Shown: piece by piece, positions 46,093 to 56,922 of the stretch
Numbering within the stretch: the first letter of the stretch is position 1
Layout of the letters: each line of letters starts with the position of its first letter
Source: Pholiota molesta
Lineage: Eukaryota > Basidiomycota > Agaricomycetes > Agaricales > Strophariaceae
DNA length: 64,000 nt
Direction of reading: 5' to 3'
Assembly (NCBI GenBank): GCA_014925825.1
Contig: JACGCK010000034.1
Coordinates: 62,001 to 126,000, forward strand
Translations under genes and position numbers: made by a program
Notes under the pieces: model-generated
Told to the model about the DNA's origin: nothing
What the model saw: the letters and a program-made list of their open reading frames with translations, nothing else
Databases searched by the model: none

Positions 46093-47243
46093 GGGGTAGA
46101 ATCTGAGCACATATATAAGCCATTCCTCCTCTTGTTCGGTTCGAACGTGTGGTGGGAGTCTAAACCAAATGCTGACCTGGGAATAGGCTCATCTGGCGGC
46201 CTATAAACTTGGTGTTAGTGAGGAGTATTTGCAGAGGCACAGCACAAGAAGATACGGACAGCAAGAGCTTCTGGCGCGATGGATCGAGTGTGATAACTCG
46301 AGTGGAGGATGACATGGTGGTCGGAGGGAAAGAGAGCGCTGTCAATGCCACTAGCGCGTCTACAATATGTACTCTAGCTGAACTGTCAAACATCGGCAAA
46401 TACCTGACGTCGACGAATCACAGCCGGTATAATTAAAGTTATAGCCAAGTTGTTTATAGTTGACGAATTGCTGCCGAACTAAATTAGAACCAATACAATA
46501 GCCATTCTCACCAGCAAAACACGGGCGCCTGCGATATGGATAACAGAGTACAATGCATAGCCCTAAGCATAAGACAATTGAAACGGTCATCGAGCACTAC
46601 GTGCATCAGCGCCAGCGCTCAGGAACTCTTAGTACCATCTATACATTATTGCGTCAATGTTCTAAAAATTGAGCCTGACCGGGATGGGATTCTCAACTCA
46701 TGCCTTCATGCCTCGACTTGTTCTCGACTAGGTATTCCCTCCGAAGGAGCTTCTTTTATGTCAGGGACTGGAGCTGGAGTGCCCTATAGGCTATGATTGA
46801 TAGTTTGGCAAATATTCAAGGCTCTTAGCTCAATTGTCCCACATGTATTGGGAATGCGCTAGAACATATGACGAGGTTACCTTGGGCTGCGTTGGTCTTT
46901 CAGAGCGGACGGTCCTTCATTGGAGTTTAAAGGAGGGACATGGAAGTGGTGGTTCAGATAGGTCCCATATTGAGCGAAGAAGTTCGGGAGAAAACGCGTC
47001 GTTCCTTTCACCTGAGTTTTTTTTTTGGTACAATCCGACGTGTTGATTCCCTGGTGCGGCGGCAGTTTGCAAGTCCTCGCGATGGTGCACATTATCTTTC
47101 CTGCGTAAATTCGGGATAATCAGATTGCCATCTGGAAGAAGGTCCTATGTACCATGTACCTACGCCTAATTACTTCGAATATGGATGAACTCGTCAGATA
47201 ACAGGGTCCGAAATCGTTATTGATAAAAAGCTCAATAAATGCT
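46093..47243. other. Intergenic, nothing recognised
   Basis: Upstream of the metacaspase and downstream of the flavoprotein gene. Small open frames only. A TATATAA element on the minus strand at about 46110-46120 is close to the metacaspase start. Confidence 0.45.
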
Positions 47244-48113
47244 CTACTTTGAAGGGCCCGCTTTCGCTGCCACCTGCTCCGAGTATGCCTGTCGCGACCT
47301 ATTCCCATCATCCACCCAACGCCGAATGTATTCTGGCACCTGCACGAGATTCTCTGCCGCCGGCACTGGGTTCCCGTACACAGTTGCCGCGGGGACCACG
47401 CCCGTCCAAACGCGCCTCCTCACCTCATCGTTCGCCAGATCCGCCTTGTCGTTCCCCGCCGCGTACCCACGAACCTTGGCGCTGGCGCTCGCAACCTCGA
47501 CGCGGAGCACCGTCGTCGCCTTGAGCTCGGCCTCCGTCGGCGGCACGCGCGTGTTCTCCCACCGCTCAGGCACGAGGTTGTCCGTGATCCGCTGGAGCGC
47601 GTAGCTCTTCTCCGCCGCGTCCGTCACGGCGTGCGCGTATCCGTGCACCACGGCGCTGCGGAAGTTGCAGCTGTGGTTGAACGGCGTGAGCGCGAGGACG
47701 ACGCCGTCGAACAGGGTCGCCGCGACGCAGACGGGGGCGCCTGGGAGTCCGTCCGCCGAATGCGTGTCCGGGAGGCGCATGAGCCGCGAGCCTGCGTGCC
47801 CGTGGAGGTAGATGGCCACTGCGGACGTTTCCGCGGCGCCCGGGGCGGTGTAGGAGCCTGTACACCCAATCATGGGCAAGACGGTCGGGAATGGGTCGTC
47901 GTCCAGGGGCGATGGGTTGAATGATACATGGACGACAGGCGCGGCGTCGATGATAGCATGCACTGTGGCATGGTCGTACACGGCTGGATGGATGAAGCAT
48001 TATCAGTACGGAGATCGCACATTGGGAGTGGCGAGCCTCGGCCACGAACCTCTTTGCCTGTATCGGTTGACAGTGCTGCGAGGGGTTTTGGCGTACTCTT
48101 CCGTCTCTGACAT
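47244..48113 (-). CDS. Pyridoxamine 5'-phosphate oxidase-like FMN-binding split-barrel protein
   Basis: A predicted 267-residue protein. Exon 1 (48050-48113) encodes MSETEEYAKTPRSTVNRYRQR. A 66-nt intron leads to exon 2 (47244-47983), starting AVYDHATVHAIIDAAPVVHVSF, which matches the opening of the flavin-nucleotide-binding, Pyridox_ox_2-like family. Further family elements are PMIGCTG, AIYLHGHAGSRLMR, VCVAATLFDGVVLAL, FNHSCNFRSAVVHG, RITDNLVPERWENTR and the end region VKGYA-equivalent VRGYAAGNDKADL. Such proteins bind FMN in a dimeric split barrel. Their substrate in fungi is mostly unknown and a role in vitamin B6 synthesis should not be assumed. The DNA is notably GC-rich compared with its flanks. 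Confidence 0.85.
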
Positions 48114-48344
48114 TGGTGACGGCGATTGCTAAGGAGCAGAATGACTCACAATTCAACTTTTTGGACGATTTATGGATCTCATGTGGTGAGGCGGATCTCC
48201 GCTTCCTTGCGCTATGTAAGTACATGCCGATATGCATATCCGGGGTTATAGGGTTGTACGTAGATCACATCAAGATCATCGAGATAATTATACACATCAG
48301 ATTAACGGTGATGAATTGTTGATAATATCGATAAAGGCGTATCT

Positions 48345-48480
48345 TGAGCGTATGTGTGTCTGGAGACTGATGGACGTGGACGATACATGGTTACTTTCCG
48401 GAACGCGTTGGTTTAATGATTTTCCCATCATATGCGGCCCGACAACTCCGACCGTTGTAACCAACTCAACACCAACTGCC
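48345..48480 (+). repeat. Dispersed block R2, copy 2 (in front of F-box C)
   Basis: Runs from GTGTGTCTGGAGACTG through GGACGTGGACGATAC and GGAACGCGTTGG to GCGGCCCGACAACTCCGA and CAACTCAACACCAACTGCC. It matches the head of the blocks at 10006-10227 (reverse) and 49980-50225. It ends about 25 bp before the likely start of F-box C and supplies the extra in-frame ATG at 48432. Confidence 0.65.
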
Positions 48481-48506
48481 TGCTCTCGCTCTGCCTTGAC
48501 ACCACG

Positions 48507-49886
48507 ATGCCATCATCGGAATCCAGAAGCTCGACCAAGAGCCCAATAGGCGCGGTTCCTTACGACGTTCTCCTCGACATTTTCGTCCATTGTCTTCCCC
48601 ACGATCGCCTCGAGATTCGCCAGCCCAACATGAGCATCGCACCGATACTCTTGTGCCACATTTGCTCGTCTTGGAGGACGGTCGCACTCGCGGCTCCTAT
48701 CCTGTGGTCTCACCTGTTGTATCGCGTCCCAGTATGGGAGATGGATGATTATTCGGGAAGGTGGGCATTTCTCGAAAGGGAGATCGAGTTCATTCGGTGG
48801 TGGAAAAAGAATCAGGGCTTAATTGCGCCATTTCTCCGCCTTGATATCGAGAGACACGATGACGAGTCACGAACTCCTCTACCTATAATGGCTCTTGTTA
48901 TGGATTTGGGTCCCACAGCGCAGCACCTAGAAATCGATCCGACCATATGGGAACGAGTTCAAACCAGAGAATTGAGTTGGACTTATGACACTTTTCCAAA
49001 CCTCCACACTCTGGTGATGTATCCATCGGGCTACCCCATAGACCACTGTTTCTGGCATACTTTCCCACTACTACGACGTCTAGCCATTGTTGAAGATGAC
49101 ACGTTTCTCAATGATATCACTATCCCTGCTCAATGGTCAACATTGACCCACCTATCAATCACCACTGTTTATATCTCTCCCGATTTTTGGGTTTCCTTAA
49201 CATCGGCCGTTCCATGCTTACAATGGGCGTACATTGGTTTTCAGGATCAATTTGAGGAAGACAAATACATAAACCCTATCAAACGTACCCTTCCGCAACT
49301 CTCCACCTTGTTTATTGAATCCGGCGCCCACGACGACTGTTCAATCAGTCCACTCTTTATAGGCCTTCATTTACCCGCCCTGAACTACCTTTTTCTATCT
49401 TCTTTCGTCAGGGCATGGTGGGACCATCGCGGCATGGCTGATGTCGCTACCGTCTTGCAGTCCGCTCCTGCACTCAGAAATCTAACCCTACGGAAATGCG
49501 ACTACCTCTCTCCCACCGAAATAGTTTATGCTATGGGGTCCGTCCTTGGGCCCATCTGGAATTGTTCACCTCACCTAGCTCATCTACAACTTGAGCTGCT
49601 TATCCGCCGCACCCGCAGTGAAAGTGAAGTAGAACAAGAGTTGGATAGCTTCGCTCGCGGTACCTTCTTTTCCAATCGTAACCGCTGGCTGGATCTCGAC
49701 AACTCCGCATGCCCAATCAAAACGCTCACAATAGCATCGCCAAGTTATCTTTTTGACAGTGATGCTGACCTCAAAACGTCGAGTATTCGAAACGTTGGGA
49801 ATGCGTCCAATATTGCTTTGCAGGTCATCGCGGAACCATCTACTGATTTCGAAAACTATTGGAAGGAATGGCGTTTAGGAAATTAG
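48507..49886 (+). CDS. F-box-like protein, paralog C
   Basis: A single-exon F-box-like protein of about 459 residues from the start MPSSESRSSTKSPIG. The F-box core is GAVPYDVLLDIFVHCLPHDRL, followed by ILLCHICSSWRTVALAAPILWSHLLYR. The leucine-rich body includes LTHLSITTVYISPDFW and LNYLFLSSFVRAWWDHRGM, and the end is YWKEWRLGN, as in paralog B. An upstream in-frame ATG at 48432 is less likely because the added residues come from dispersed block R2. Predicted SCF substrate adaptor. The substrate is unknown. Confidence 0.82.
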   Translation: MPSSESRSSTKSPIGAVPYDVLLDIFVHCLPHDRLEIRQPNMSIAPILLCHICSSWRTVALAAPILWSHLLYRVPVWEMDDYSGRWAFLEREIEFIRWWKKNQGLIAPFLRLDIERHDDESRTPLPIMALVMDLGPTAQHLEIDPTIWERVQTRELSWTYDTFPNLHTLVMYPSGYPIDHCFWHTFPLLRRLAIVEDDTFLNDITIPAQWSTLTHLSITTVYISPDFWVSLTSAVPCLQWAYIGFQDQFEEDKYINPIKRTLPQLSTLFIESGAHDDCSISPLFIGLHLPALNYLFLSSFVRAWWDHRGMADVATVLQSAPALRNLTLRKCDYLSPTEIVYAMGSVLGPIWNCSPHLAHLQLELLIRRTRSESEVEQELDSFARGTFFSNRNRWLDLDNSACPIKTLTIASPSYLFDSDADLKTSSIRNVGNASNIALQVIAEPSTDFENYWKEWRLGN

Positions 49887-49979
49887 AATTCTGCATGTAC
49901 AATGTACATTATTTGCCTGATATCCAAAATGTATTAAACAATTGAATGATTATGTTCAGTCGATTGCTAAGGCTTAGGC

Positions 49980-50380
49980 TACATGGATACAGATGGAGGT
50001 TGGTGGTGGACGTGGACGATACGGTTACGTTTTTGGACCGTGTTGGCTTTTCCCCTCAAAAGCGGCCCGATACCTCCGGCCACCCGCACTTGGCGACGAA
50101 TGTGCTGTTGCCACCAACTCAACACCAACTCCTGTCCTTCCCAAACCCTTCCTATTCAATCCAGTCCACTCCAACCGACCATTCCCTTCAACTTGTTTGT
50201 TTTATGTCGAGGAGATGATTTGACCAGAAAAAAACAAAGCTAGGCTACTGCACAAGCATCTGTTTATGTCGAAGGTCTGATTCCATACGTCGTTCGTTCG
50301 TACGTCCGACTCGTTCTTCGAAAAGTTGCTCTATTGCTTAGCATACTAGACCCAATTTACGGCGCCTTAGGGAGAAGAAC
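49980..50380 (+). repeat. Dispersed block R2, copy 3 (long form)
   Basis: The block has GGACGTGGACGATACGG, TTTTCCCCTC, GCGGCCCGATACCTCCG and CAACTCAACACCAACTCC. It continues with TATTCAATCCAGTCCACTCC and TCGAGGAGATGATTTGACC. The extension AAAGCTAGGCTACT, GTCGAAGGTCTGATTCC, TACGTCGTTCG and ACTAGACCCAAT, ending near TTAGGGAGAA, is shared with 55505-55640. It follows F-box C and precedes the HECT fragment. Confidence 0.65.
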
Positions 50381-50499
50381 GGCGTTTGGAGGGATAATGG
50401 CTTTACCACCGTGATTTTCTGTATTCAGGAACGTTCAAGAACGGTGCCAAAGCTGAGGCTCTAGCCGCCCATTCTCTTCCTCGCCGATCTGAGTTCGCA

Positions 50500-51175
50500 G
50501 GCACTCATGACGAGGGTCGTCGACGGATTCTTCGGGACCGCGTTAGGCGGGTGCGCGGTGCGAAACCCGCTGACACGCGATGAGCTTGCAGTGCTCAGTC
50601 GCCAGCTGTTGCATACCGCTTTGCCGCTCTACTGGTGTGAAGGGGGCAGCCGGACAGTGTGATGCAGGGGGTGCAAGTATATCGCACTTCGGGGAAGGTC
50701 AGGGACAAGGTGGCGAAAAGCCTGCTTGGGATCCATGCGCGGGTGTGAGTCGTGTTCCTACCCCTGCCTTTGAGCATTAATCATTGCTGATACCTGCAGA
50801 ACCCAGTTCGTGCCGGCAGATCCACTGGCTCGCAGCATCCCAGCTGACATGCCCTCGCTCCTCGAGGCCCAGTGACAGGCTACTCGAACCCAGTACGACC
50901 CCGCTCCAAGGCCCGCGCCACGTCGCCAGTGCGTGCGCACCGTGATGGCGCCCCGCCTCGGCGTCCTCGACAACATCTCCTTCGCCATCCCCTTCTGACG
51001 ACGCGTGGTGATCTTCCGGCACTTGGCCATTTGTGCTGAACGACATGGTGGAGCGCGGGTGTCGGCGTAAAATCCGCGCGTGCAGGCGCAGCATGGGATG
51101 GGGTGTTCGATCGGCCTGGGCAGGGGCATCTGGAGGAGCTTATTGAGATCACGTTTCGTGGTAAGTTTGGGTCCT
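50500..51175 (+). pseudogene. Fragment of a HUL5/UBE3C-like HECT ubiquitin ligase
   Basis: Reading across frames on the plus strand gives consecutive pieces of the region in front of the HECT domain in this ligase family. They are NPLTRDELAVLSRQLLHTAL then LPLYW, VQVYRTSGKVRDKVAKSLLG with IHAR, IHWLAASQ leading to DMPSLLEAQ, APRLGVLDNISFAIPF then RRVVIFRHL, NDMVERG, and WDGVFDRPGQGHLEELIEIT with FRGKFG. Stops and frame changes separate them, and neither the N-terminal arm nor the catalytic HECT cysteine region follows. Intact family members extend ubiquitin chains at the proteasome. This copy cannot be functional. Whether an intact gene exists elsewhere is unknown from this window. Confidence 0.65.
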
Positions 51176-51644
51176 AGGAGTGGGTGCTTTTATCTTTTTC
51201 GTCTTGGGTATCGCCGGCTGCATGTGGAGTATACTCAGCGATATTTTCTGATAGGACATCAATATCAATAGCGCGACGTTGTTAATGACTATTGACAGTG
51301 AACCGGTATCACGGCTATCTACGAGGGTTTCCTGGAGGGTATGTCGTGTTGGCCTCTATTTTTACGATGTCATTAATATCCTACTAATTTCCTATGTTAG
51401 TGGCTTGGCCGAAAGCGCTGCCTCAGCGATCCAACCTAGCAATGTCGCAGAATCGTCACAAGTTGCGATAGGAGGTTGAATACAAAGGAAGTGTATATTT
51501 CGAGCTATTTTGTAGTAGGTGGCTCTCTGCGCGCGGCCATTCGTACCACGAACACACTATACAAAGTAACCAAAAGACCAACTTAAGTGGGCAATTGAAT
51601 GGGAAAATAGCGACTTACGAATTGTAAGAATAGTTTCGGACCTC
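51176..51644. other. Short gap, includes conserved 3' flank of F-box D
   Basis: No gene. The side next to F-box D (from TACCACGAACACA at about 51544) resembles the 3' flanks of copies E and F, including a shared AAATAACGACTTACA-like word, so the duplications extended beyond the stop codons. Confidence 0.5.
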
Positions 51645-53099
51645 CTAACAATTTCTCGAACCCCATTCCATCCATGCGTCAGTATCATCTTCTGTCCCAG
51701 AAGTAATCTTGATAGTAATTGACACCCCTTCTGTCGGAATACTCGCCATCGTCAATTCCCTGATAGTGCCCAAATCTAGGTGCCGGGAACAAATGAACGA
51801 GACTGTCTGAATGGGACATGTGAGGTTATCGAGAGCCAACCAGCCAGAATTGGGCAAGAAGAAATTGCGAACGAAGGTGTCAATTTTTCTTCCTGTAGCA
51901 ACGAAGTCGTGGCCACGAGGCAGGTCGAGCTGTAGTTGTTTTAAATGAGGCGCGTGCGTCCAGATGGGTTCAACATCCCCGATTGCTGAGAGGATGGTGG
52001 GATAACCGGGTTTGTGCAGAGAAAGAAATCCATGACCGTATCCACGGAGGGCGAGCGTTGTTACGGCCGGCGTGCATTGCAGCACAGTGTGAAGCTCGGA
52101 AATGGTGTGATGGTCCTCCCACGAGTCCACCAAAGATGATAGTGATAGCATTTGTAGGGCTGGGAGATAAAGACTGGTAAAAAGCGCAGCGAATGGGAGC
52201 GCTACGTACTGGATGCCGAAATCGCCGCAAGTAATAAGCAACGTAGAAAGTTGGAGGTGGGTGTATTCAGCGGGAGGCTTTGTATAGTCCTCGCCGTCAT
52301 ATTCATCATCGACAAGGTCAAATTCAAATTGAATGTCTGCCCATTGGAGACCTGGAAGACCCCGAATGAAGGAATACCAGGAAGGCAGAGAAATCACCAT
52401 CTTATGCATTGATAGATGGGTCAACTTCGACCAATGGTTTGGAATAATGTGGCCAGGGAGCAGGAAACCACCATTCAAGGCTAGGCGTCGTAGTGAGGAA
52501 GTATGAGTTGACATAAGCCCTATGAGGACTTGGGTATGATGCAGATATGCGTCATGCTGATATGTCACAAGCGTATGTAGGTCTGGGAAAATAACCATGT
52601 TTTTGACTGCCAACTTATCATGGATTTGTTCTGACAATCGCGGATGGACTTGCAGGTACTGCGCCGAAGTCATATATTCAACAAGGAAAGCTATTCCGTC
52701 TTTGGCGAGCGGAATCTTCCACGTTTTCCGGTTTATTTTGATATCCAGGTGGAGAAACGGCGCCATCGAGCCCTGGTTCGTCTTCCACCACATCACGAAG
52801 TCGATATCTTTCTGGCGAACTGCCCAGCTGGATCCGAGTTTGTGATCGGTGTAGTGTGCGCTGACGCGATACAACAAGTGAGACCAAAGGGAAGGAGATG
52901 CGAGTGTAATCGTTCTCCAAGATAAGCAGATCTGGCAGAGCAGCATGGGTGCAATGGTTGTGTTTGGCTGCCAGTGAGCCGGTTGTGTCTCAAGAGGACG
53001 TCGTGGAAGACAGTGGCTGAAAATCTCCCTAAGAACGTCGTATGGAACCTTGGTTATTGGGCTCCTAGTCGAATCCCTGGGTCTCGACGATGGCATCAT
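51645..53099 (-). CDS. F-box-like protein, paralog D
   Basis: Single exon. The start MMPSSRPRDSTRSPITK at 53099 matches the equivalent starts of A, E and F. The upstream in-frame ATG at 53180 would translate part of the shared upstream block and is less likely. F-box core KVPYDVLREIFSHCLPRRPL, then MLLCQICLSWRTITLASPSL. The leucine-rich body includes LTHLSMHKMVISLPSWYS and LSLSSLVDSWEDHHTISEL, and the end is WMEWGSRNC. Copy E is closest (shared SSLVDSWEDHHTISEL and CLPRRPL). Predicted SCF adaptor. Confidence 0.84.
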   Translation of the reverse strand: MMPSSRPRDSTRSPITKVPYDVLREIFSHCLPRRPLETQPAHWQPNTTIAPMLLCQICLSWRTITLASPSLWSHLLYRVSAHYTDHKLGSSWAVRQKDIDFVMWWKTNQGSMAPFLHLDIKINRKTWKIPLAKDGIAFLVEYMTSAQYLQVHPRLSEQIHDKLAVKNMVIFPDLHTLVTYQHDAYLHHTQVLIGLMSTHTSSLRRLALNGGFLLPGHIIPNHWSKLTHLSMHKMVISLPSWYSFIRGLPGLQWADIQFEFDLVDDEYDGEDYTKPPAEYTHLQLSTLLITCGDFGIQYVALPFAALFTSLYLPALQMLSLSSLVDSWEDHHTISELHTVLQCTPAVTTLALRGYGHGFLSLHKPGYPTILSAIGDVEPIWTHAPHLKQLQLDLPRGHDFVATGRKIDTFVRNFFLPNSGWLALDNLTCPIQTVSFICSRHLDLGTIRELTMASIPTEGVSITIKITSGTEDDTDAWMEWGSRNC

Positions 53100-53170
53100 C
53101 CTGGTGGTGGAGTTATTGGCCGTCTGAATGCTATGTGAGAACGCGGATATGACGATGGGTGAAATTGAGA

Positions 53171-53310
53171 TGTGACACATACAATGTGGTTTGACACAGC
53201 GTCGCTGGTTAGCCGGTTATTTTGGCTGGTCAATTATGTACATGAAAGGCCGACATGCCGCGTGCGTAGCAAAGTCTGTTTTGGCAGTTAAATGCGATTA
53301 GAATACTTAG
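53171..53310 (-). promoter_or_regulatory. Conserved upstream block of F-box gene D
   Basis: On the coding strand this has GCGGCATGTCGGCCTTTCAT, AATTGACCAGCCAAAATAACC, GGCTAACCAGC, GCTGTGTCAAACCACATTG and TATGTGTC. Most of these words recur in the same order upstream of genes A and F and at the orphan copy 12110-12195. Confidence 0.65.
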
Positions 53311-53860
53311 TCTCGACTACAACGATACTGGCTAGTCTCTCTATACAGACCAAATCATAGATGATAATCGATACATAAATGCTGGCAGGCAGTAGGTATT
53401 TTGTGTTACAAGCGACGTAGACCGTTGTTCAATCTTATTTATCTGTCTTAATCGTTCTGAATCATATATATTTCAGCGTCATCTTGTTAGGCAATTATCT
53501 CATGCTGGGTGTGGTTGGGAGAGTGGAGGATGTCGATCAGCGGGAGTGGACAAAATCTTCCTTTCCATCGTTTCGCATTACCGAATCAATACGCCATGGC
53601 ACCTAGCGGGTGGGATTCAGGCGTTAACGGTCCGATTCGGAATGGGTGCGGTGAAGTTGAGCTGTAGGAAGAGAAAGCGCAGGTGTGACCTGGTATCCGA
53701 GGGGTCGGTCGACGAATACGCCCAACACGCTCAGATAAGCAAGCGCATGGTGCTGGCGCTCCGCGAAACTCGGGTATGGCGGGGCAAGAGAAGAGCAGAG
53801 GCAGCCAAACACAAGCCCCGGCGAAAGCTCCTCGCTGGAATTCACCCCTGGGAGTAAGAA
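53311..53860 (-). repeat. Inverted duplicate, partner of 11650-12205
   Basis: Reverse complement similarity to 11650-12110, including the AACGGTCTACGTCG region (about 53430), the stretch around TCGCATTACCGAATCAATA (53572) and CGGTCCGATTCGGAA (53628). An open frame at 53546-53857 shares peptides such as IVSHYRINTPW with the first copy, but a real protein is not established. Confidence 0.6.
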
Positions 53861-55289
53861 GACGGCCTATCCAGTTCTCGACACCTGAAGCGCGGTTCCG
53901 AGGAGACCTTCAATGAGGGGTGATGCAATTATGGTGTGCCGGCGGGAGGGGCGTCAAGGGAAGGAAGAAGGGCGGGAATGTCAAATAATTTGTGACAAGG
54001 AACGCGGACATCGACGTCAATGAAACCATTGTAAGCGGAGCTATGTAGGAGCTCCAAATAGTCTATCATCGCAGTGGCGGTCGGTGCATCACATCGAAAT
54101 CCATGACCTGAGTAAAGCGGTTGGTCCAAGTCAATCACAGGAATATATAACGACGAGTTTCCACATATAATCATCGAAAATACAAGAATGGGGAAAGGGA
54201 ATATGGAAAAGGGAGGGACCCTTTCACGCGGTCCCGATATGACATGCAGCAATGCTAGAACCGAAGACTGGATCTGAGTCCCTTCAAGAACAGCCAACAA
54301 AAAAGAAGGGCATGAGGTGAATATGAAACCATTCGAATGCATTGGAATAAAGAAGCGGCCTATTGGAAACAAAAGCAGAGCCAATCGCTGGGCCGAGCAT
54401 ATCTGCCTGGTCCAGCGGCGTGGCTATGTGGCTATGTGGACCACAGAGCGCACTGGCTCAACGGTATTTCTTTGCGATCGCTTCTTGAAAAATGCCATCG
54501 CCGAAAGGTTGTATATCCACAACTAAGGGCCAAGAACGCAAAAAAAGACCTCCATTGAGGAGGAAGAGAATAGAGGACGCACCGGGCGTACTTGCAACGA
54601 ATACAGACCCGAGGTGGGAAGCGAAACGAGGTAAGCGAGGGGTTCTTCTGACCAAAATTCCACTCTAACGAGCAGAGAAGTTCACCGAGATGCATCGCCG
54701 GAGCAGGTTCTACACACCAGCTCAGCATTGGTCCATAAACGTCATCAAGAAGAGGCAAGTAAGCAGCGCTCACCATCCATCATCTTCTCTGAATCGAATC
54801 ACACGCGCTTCATAGCAGGATCTCTCCTCCCTAAGCGATCTCTGAACGCAAACATCTCGCAGCTCGACAAGGGCATATCACCCGCTTTGGACAGTCTTCA
54901 ACGCGCTCATCATAAGATATCCTATTGACCCAAAGTCTGGTGAAACGAAGAGGTGAGCGTCAATTGCAAATTAGGCTTTGAATCCGGGCACTTACATCTG
55001 AGCGCTATTCAGATGGTTCCAAAGTGCTTGGAGGGAATTGGACGATTACGGACATGCGTCGTTCCGGGAAGTCCAGAGACTCAGACTATCGCTACACGTA
55101 CGCGATCCTGGCAAGTCAGAATAGCAATAGAGACAGGAAAAGGACTAAACATTGCTCCTATATTAGATAGGAGCATGAGTGGGACACTGAGTGTCACATA
55201 GATGAACTCCTAAAATCATTAGGCTCTTGAGCAAGTGCGCGCTAATCCGTTCATCAGAGAGGTTTCGCAAACATGACCTCCTTATCTGG
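53861..55289. other. Intergenic, with unassigned minus-strand open regions
   Basis: Minus-strand frames at 54432-54776 (VSAAYLPLLDDVYGPMLSW, LGELLCSLEW) and 53929-54384 (YIPVIDLDQPLYSGHGFRCD, MIDYLELLHSSAYNGFIDVD) look protein-like and could be exons of one gene. I recognise no family and no complete set of splice sites joins them. 54780-55280 shows nothing. Confidence 0.35.
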
Positions 55290-55640
55290 GAGTAGATTAG
55301 ACGTGGATGAGCTCAACTCTCAGCAGATGGATGTTGAGAACGTTGAGAGACGTGAACGACACCGAACACACCTGATTCAACATCAGAAGCGGCCCGATAA
55401 CTCCGATCACCCCCAATTGCTGAGAAATGCTGTTGTCACCAATTCAATTCCTCAATCCCACCCAGATCCCACCCGTTTCCTTTCGTTCTGGTATCCTATG
55501 TTGGGAACATGATTCGAGCCGAAAAAGCAGAGCTAGGCTGCTATATGAGCGTCGAAGGTCCAATTCCGTACGTCATTCGTCGTCACTCTACCTCCCTACG
55601 TACTAGACTCAATCGACACGACGAGGTTCTTAGGGAGAAT
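55290..55640 (+). repeat. Dispersed block R2, copy 4 (in front of the HNH pseudogene)
   Basis: Contains GCGGCCCGATAACTCCGATC near 55390, TGCTGTTGTCACCAATTCAA, an ACATGATTCGAGCC word and the extension AGAGCTAGGCTGCT, GTCGAAGGTCCAATTCC, GTACGTCATTCG and ACTAGACTCAAT also found in copy 3. It ends at TTAGGGAGAATCATGTC, right where the HNH-like sequence begins. Confidence 0.65.
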
Positions 55641-56480
55641 CATGTCAGTTGGACAGTGCTTGGGATCTCGACTTGATCAAGCTTGATCGCCTGAACCTTC
55701 GCCTCGACCGCCCCAAAAACGGTTTTCTTCTGAAGCAACATGACCTAGCTGCCTGTCGCCACGGCTGCTGCCCAGACGAAGAAACTTATCCACGCTCGCA
55801 TCTTGGGCTATCTCATCGACTTCAAGTCGTCGTGTCTAAAGGCGAAGGGCTGGCGGTGGGGGTCTGAGAGACCGACATGTATGTTCTCCTACTCTTTCTG
55901 CTATTTTCTGGATATCTGATAATTTCATGTTAGTCATGCCGAAGCTAGAGTCACCAAAGACTACACATCAACGTCCTACGATGACCATGAATCGCCCGTG
56001 TACGATACCATCCAAGAGATATCTAAGGCGACCTTCGTGAACAGTCCGTTAACATTCCTCCCATTCTACATTAAATCGCTGCCTTATGATTCCACTTATT
56101 CAGGGCCCTGATGCACGATGGATATCAACGTCCTTGCTGGAAAGTACGATTTGCAACCCATACAACTAAACTCCGACCTTCGGGAGCGTTCGAATACGGA
56201 CCCAATGACAAGGATGATACCGATGCAGTGCGCGCACACATTCACGAGTCCGAGTACCCATCTATGGAATCATATTCAAGAAAGGTACGCTTCGCCACTC
56301 ACCTTCCCCGACTCTGAACATATGATTCACCTACATCCAGCACGACTATGCTGCATCCATGTACGGCGTCACGCGTCACGGCCTGCTTTTGACACATATC
56401 CCTTCGAAGACATCAACCAGCGCCAATATACATTTTCTGGGGAACGCGAGACGCGAACTTCCCTTTTGACCGAACTATGA
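55640..56480 (+). pseudogene. HNH_2-type nuclease-like gene, copy 2, degenerate
   Basis: Pieces align in order with copies 1 and 3 but in different frames: KKLIHARILGYLIDF (against LIYVRILGYLLHH), ESPVYDTIQEISKATFVNSP (against HPSFDTIAAMMNDTL), ALMHDGYQ (against ALIRDGYR), AGKYDLQPIQLNSDLRE then PMQCAHTF (against TGKYDARA... and TECGHIF), and DYAASMYGV. The cysteine of the RC/TG knuckle is lost by frameshift and the region between the blocks is shortened. It is not translatable as one protein. It lies convergent to F-box E. Confidence 0.65.
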
Positions 56481-56922
56481 AGGTATGTCTGACGATGCGC
56501 GCCCAGTTATTGGCACGGTCTCGAAGGCCTGTGGTACATACCTGCTTTACGAAAATCATCGATCGTATCCCCACTGGCAGGAAACTTGTTGTTTCTAAGG
56601 GTGCAATAGGATGTTCAGTCAACAGACAGCGTAGATATTTCGTACTAAACATTTATCCTTCCTATTTCACTTCGAAGTTCGAACGCAGAGTAATTCGTAG
56701 TACTTTAGGAGTCAGATCGTAACCAGGTATATATTGTTGACTGTATGAAGAGGGCTTCAAGAACTACAAGAAGCGAACTATGTTGGGCAGGTTGTGGGCT
56801 ATCACGACGGTGGCCACGAACGTACTGGACAAAGTTGTTATAAAAAGATCGAGAATTTGTTAATCAAATAACGATTTACATACCGTAGTAGTTTCAGAAG
56901 TCCTAATATTTTCGGAACCCCA

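Noticed and set aside
45174..46106. 310-residue plus-strand open frame opposite the metacaspase prodomain
   Set aside because: An antisense shadow of the repetitive prodomain exon, with no independent motif.
53546..53857. Open frame sharing peptides with 11666-11968, a possible small conserved gene
   Set aside because: The similarity is fully explained by nucleotide duplication. The two peptides diverge with frame-breaking indels and lack a common start.
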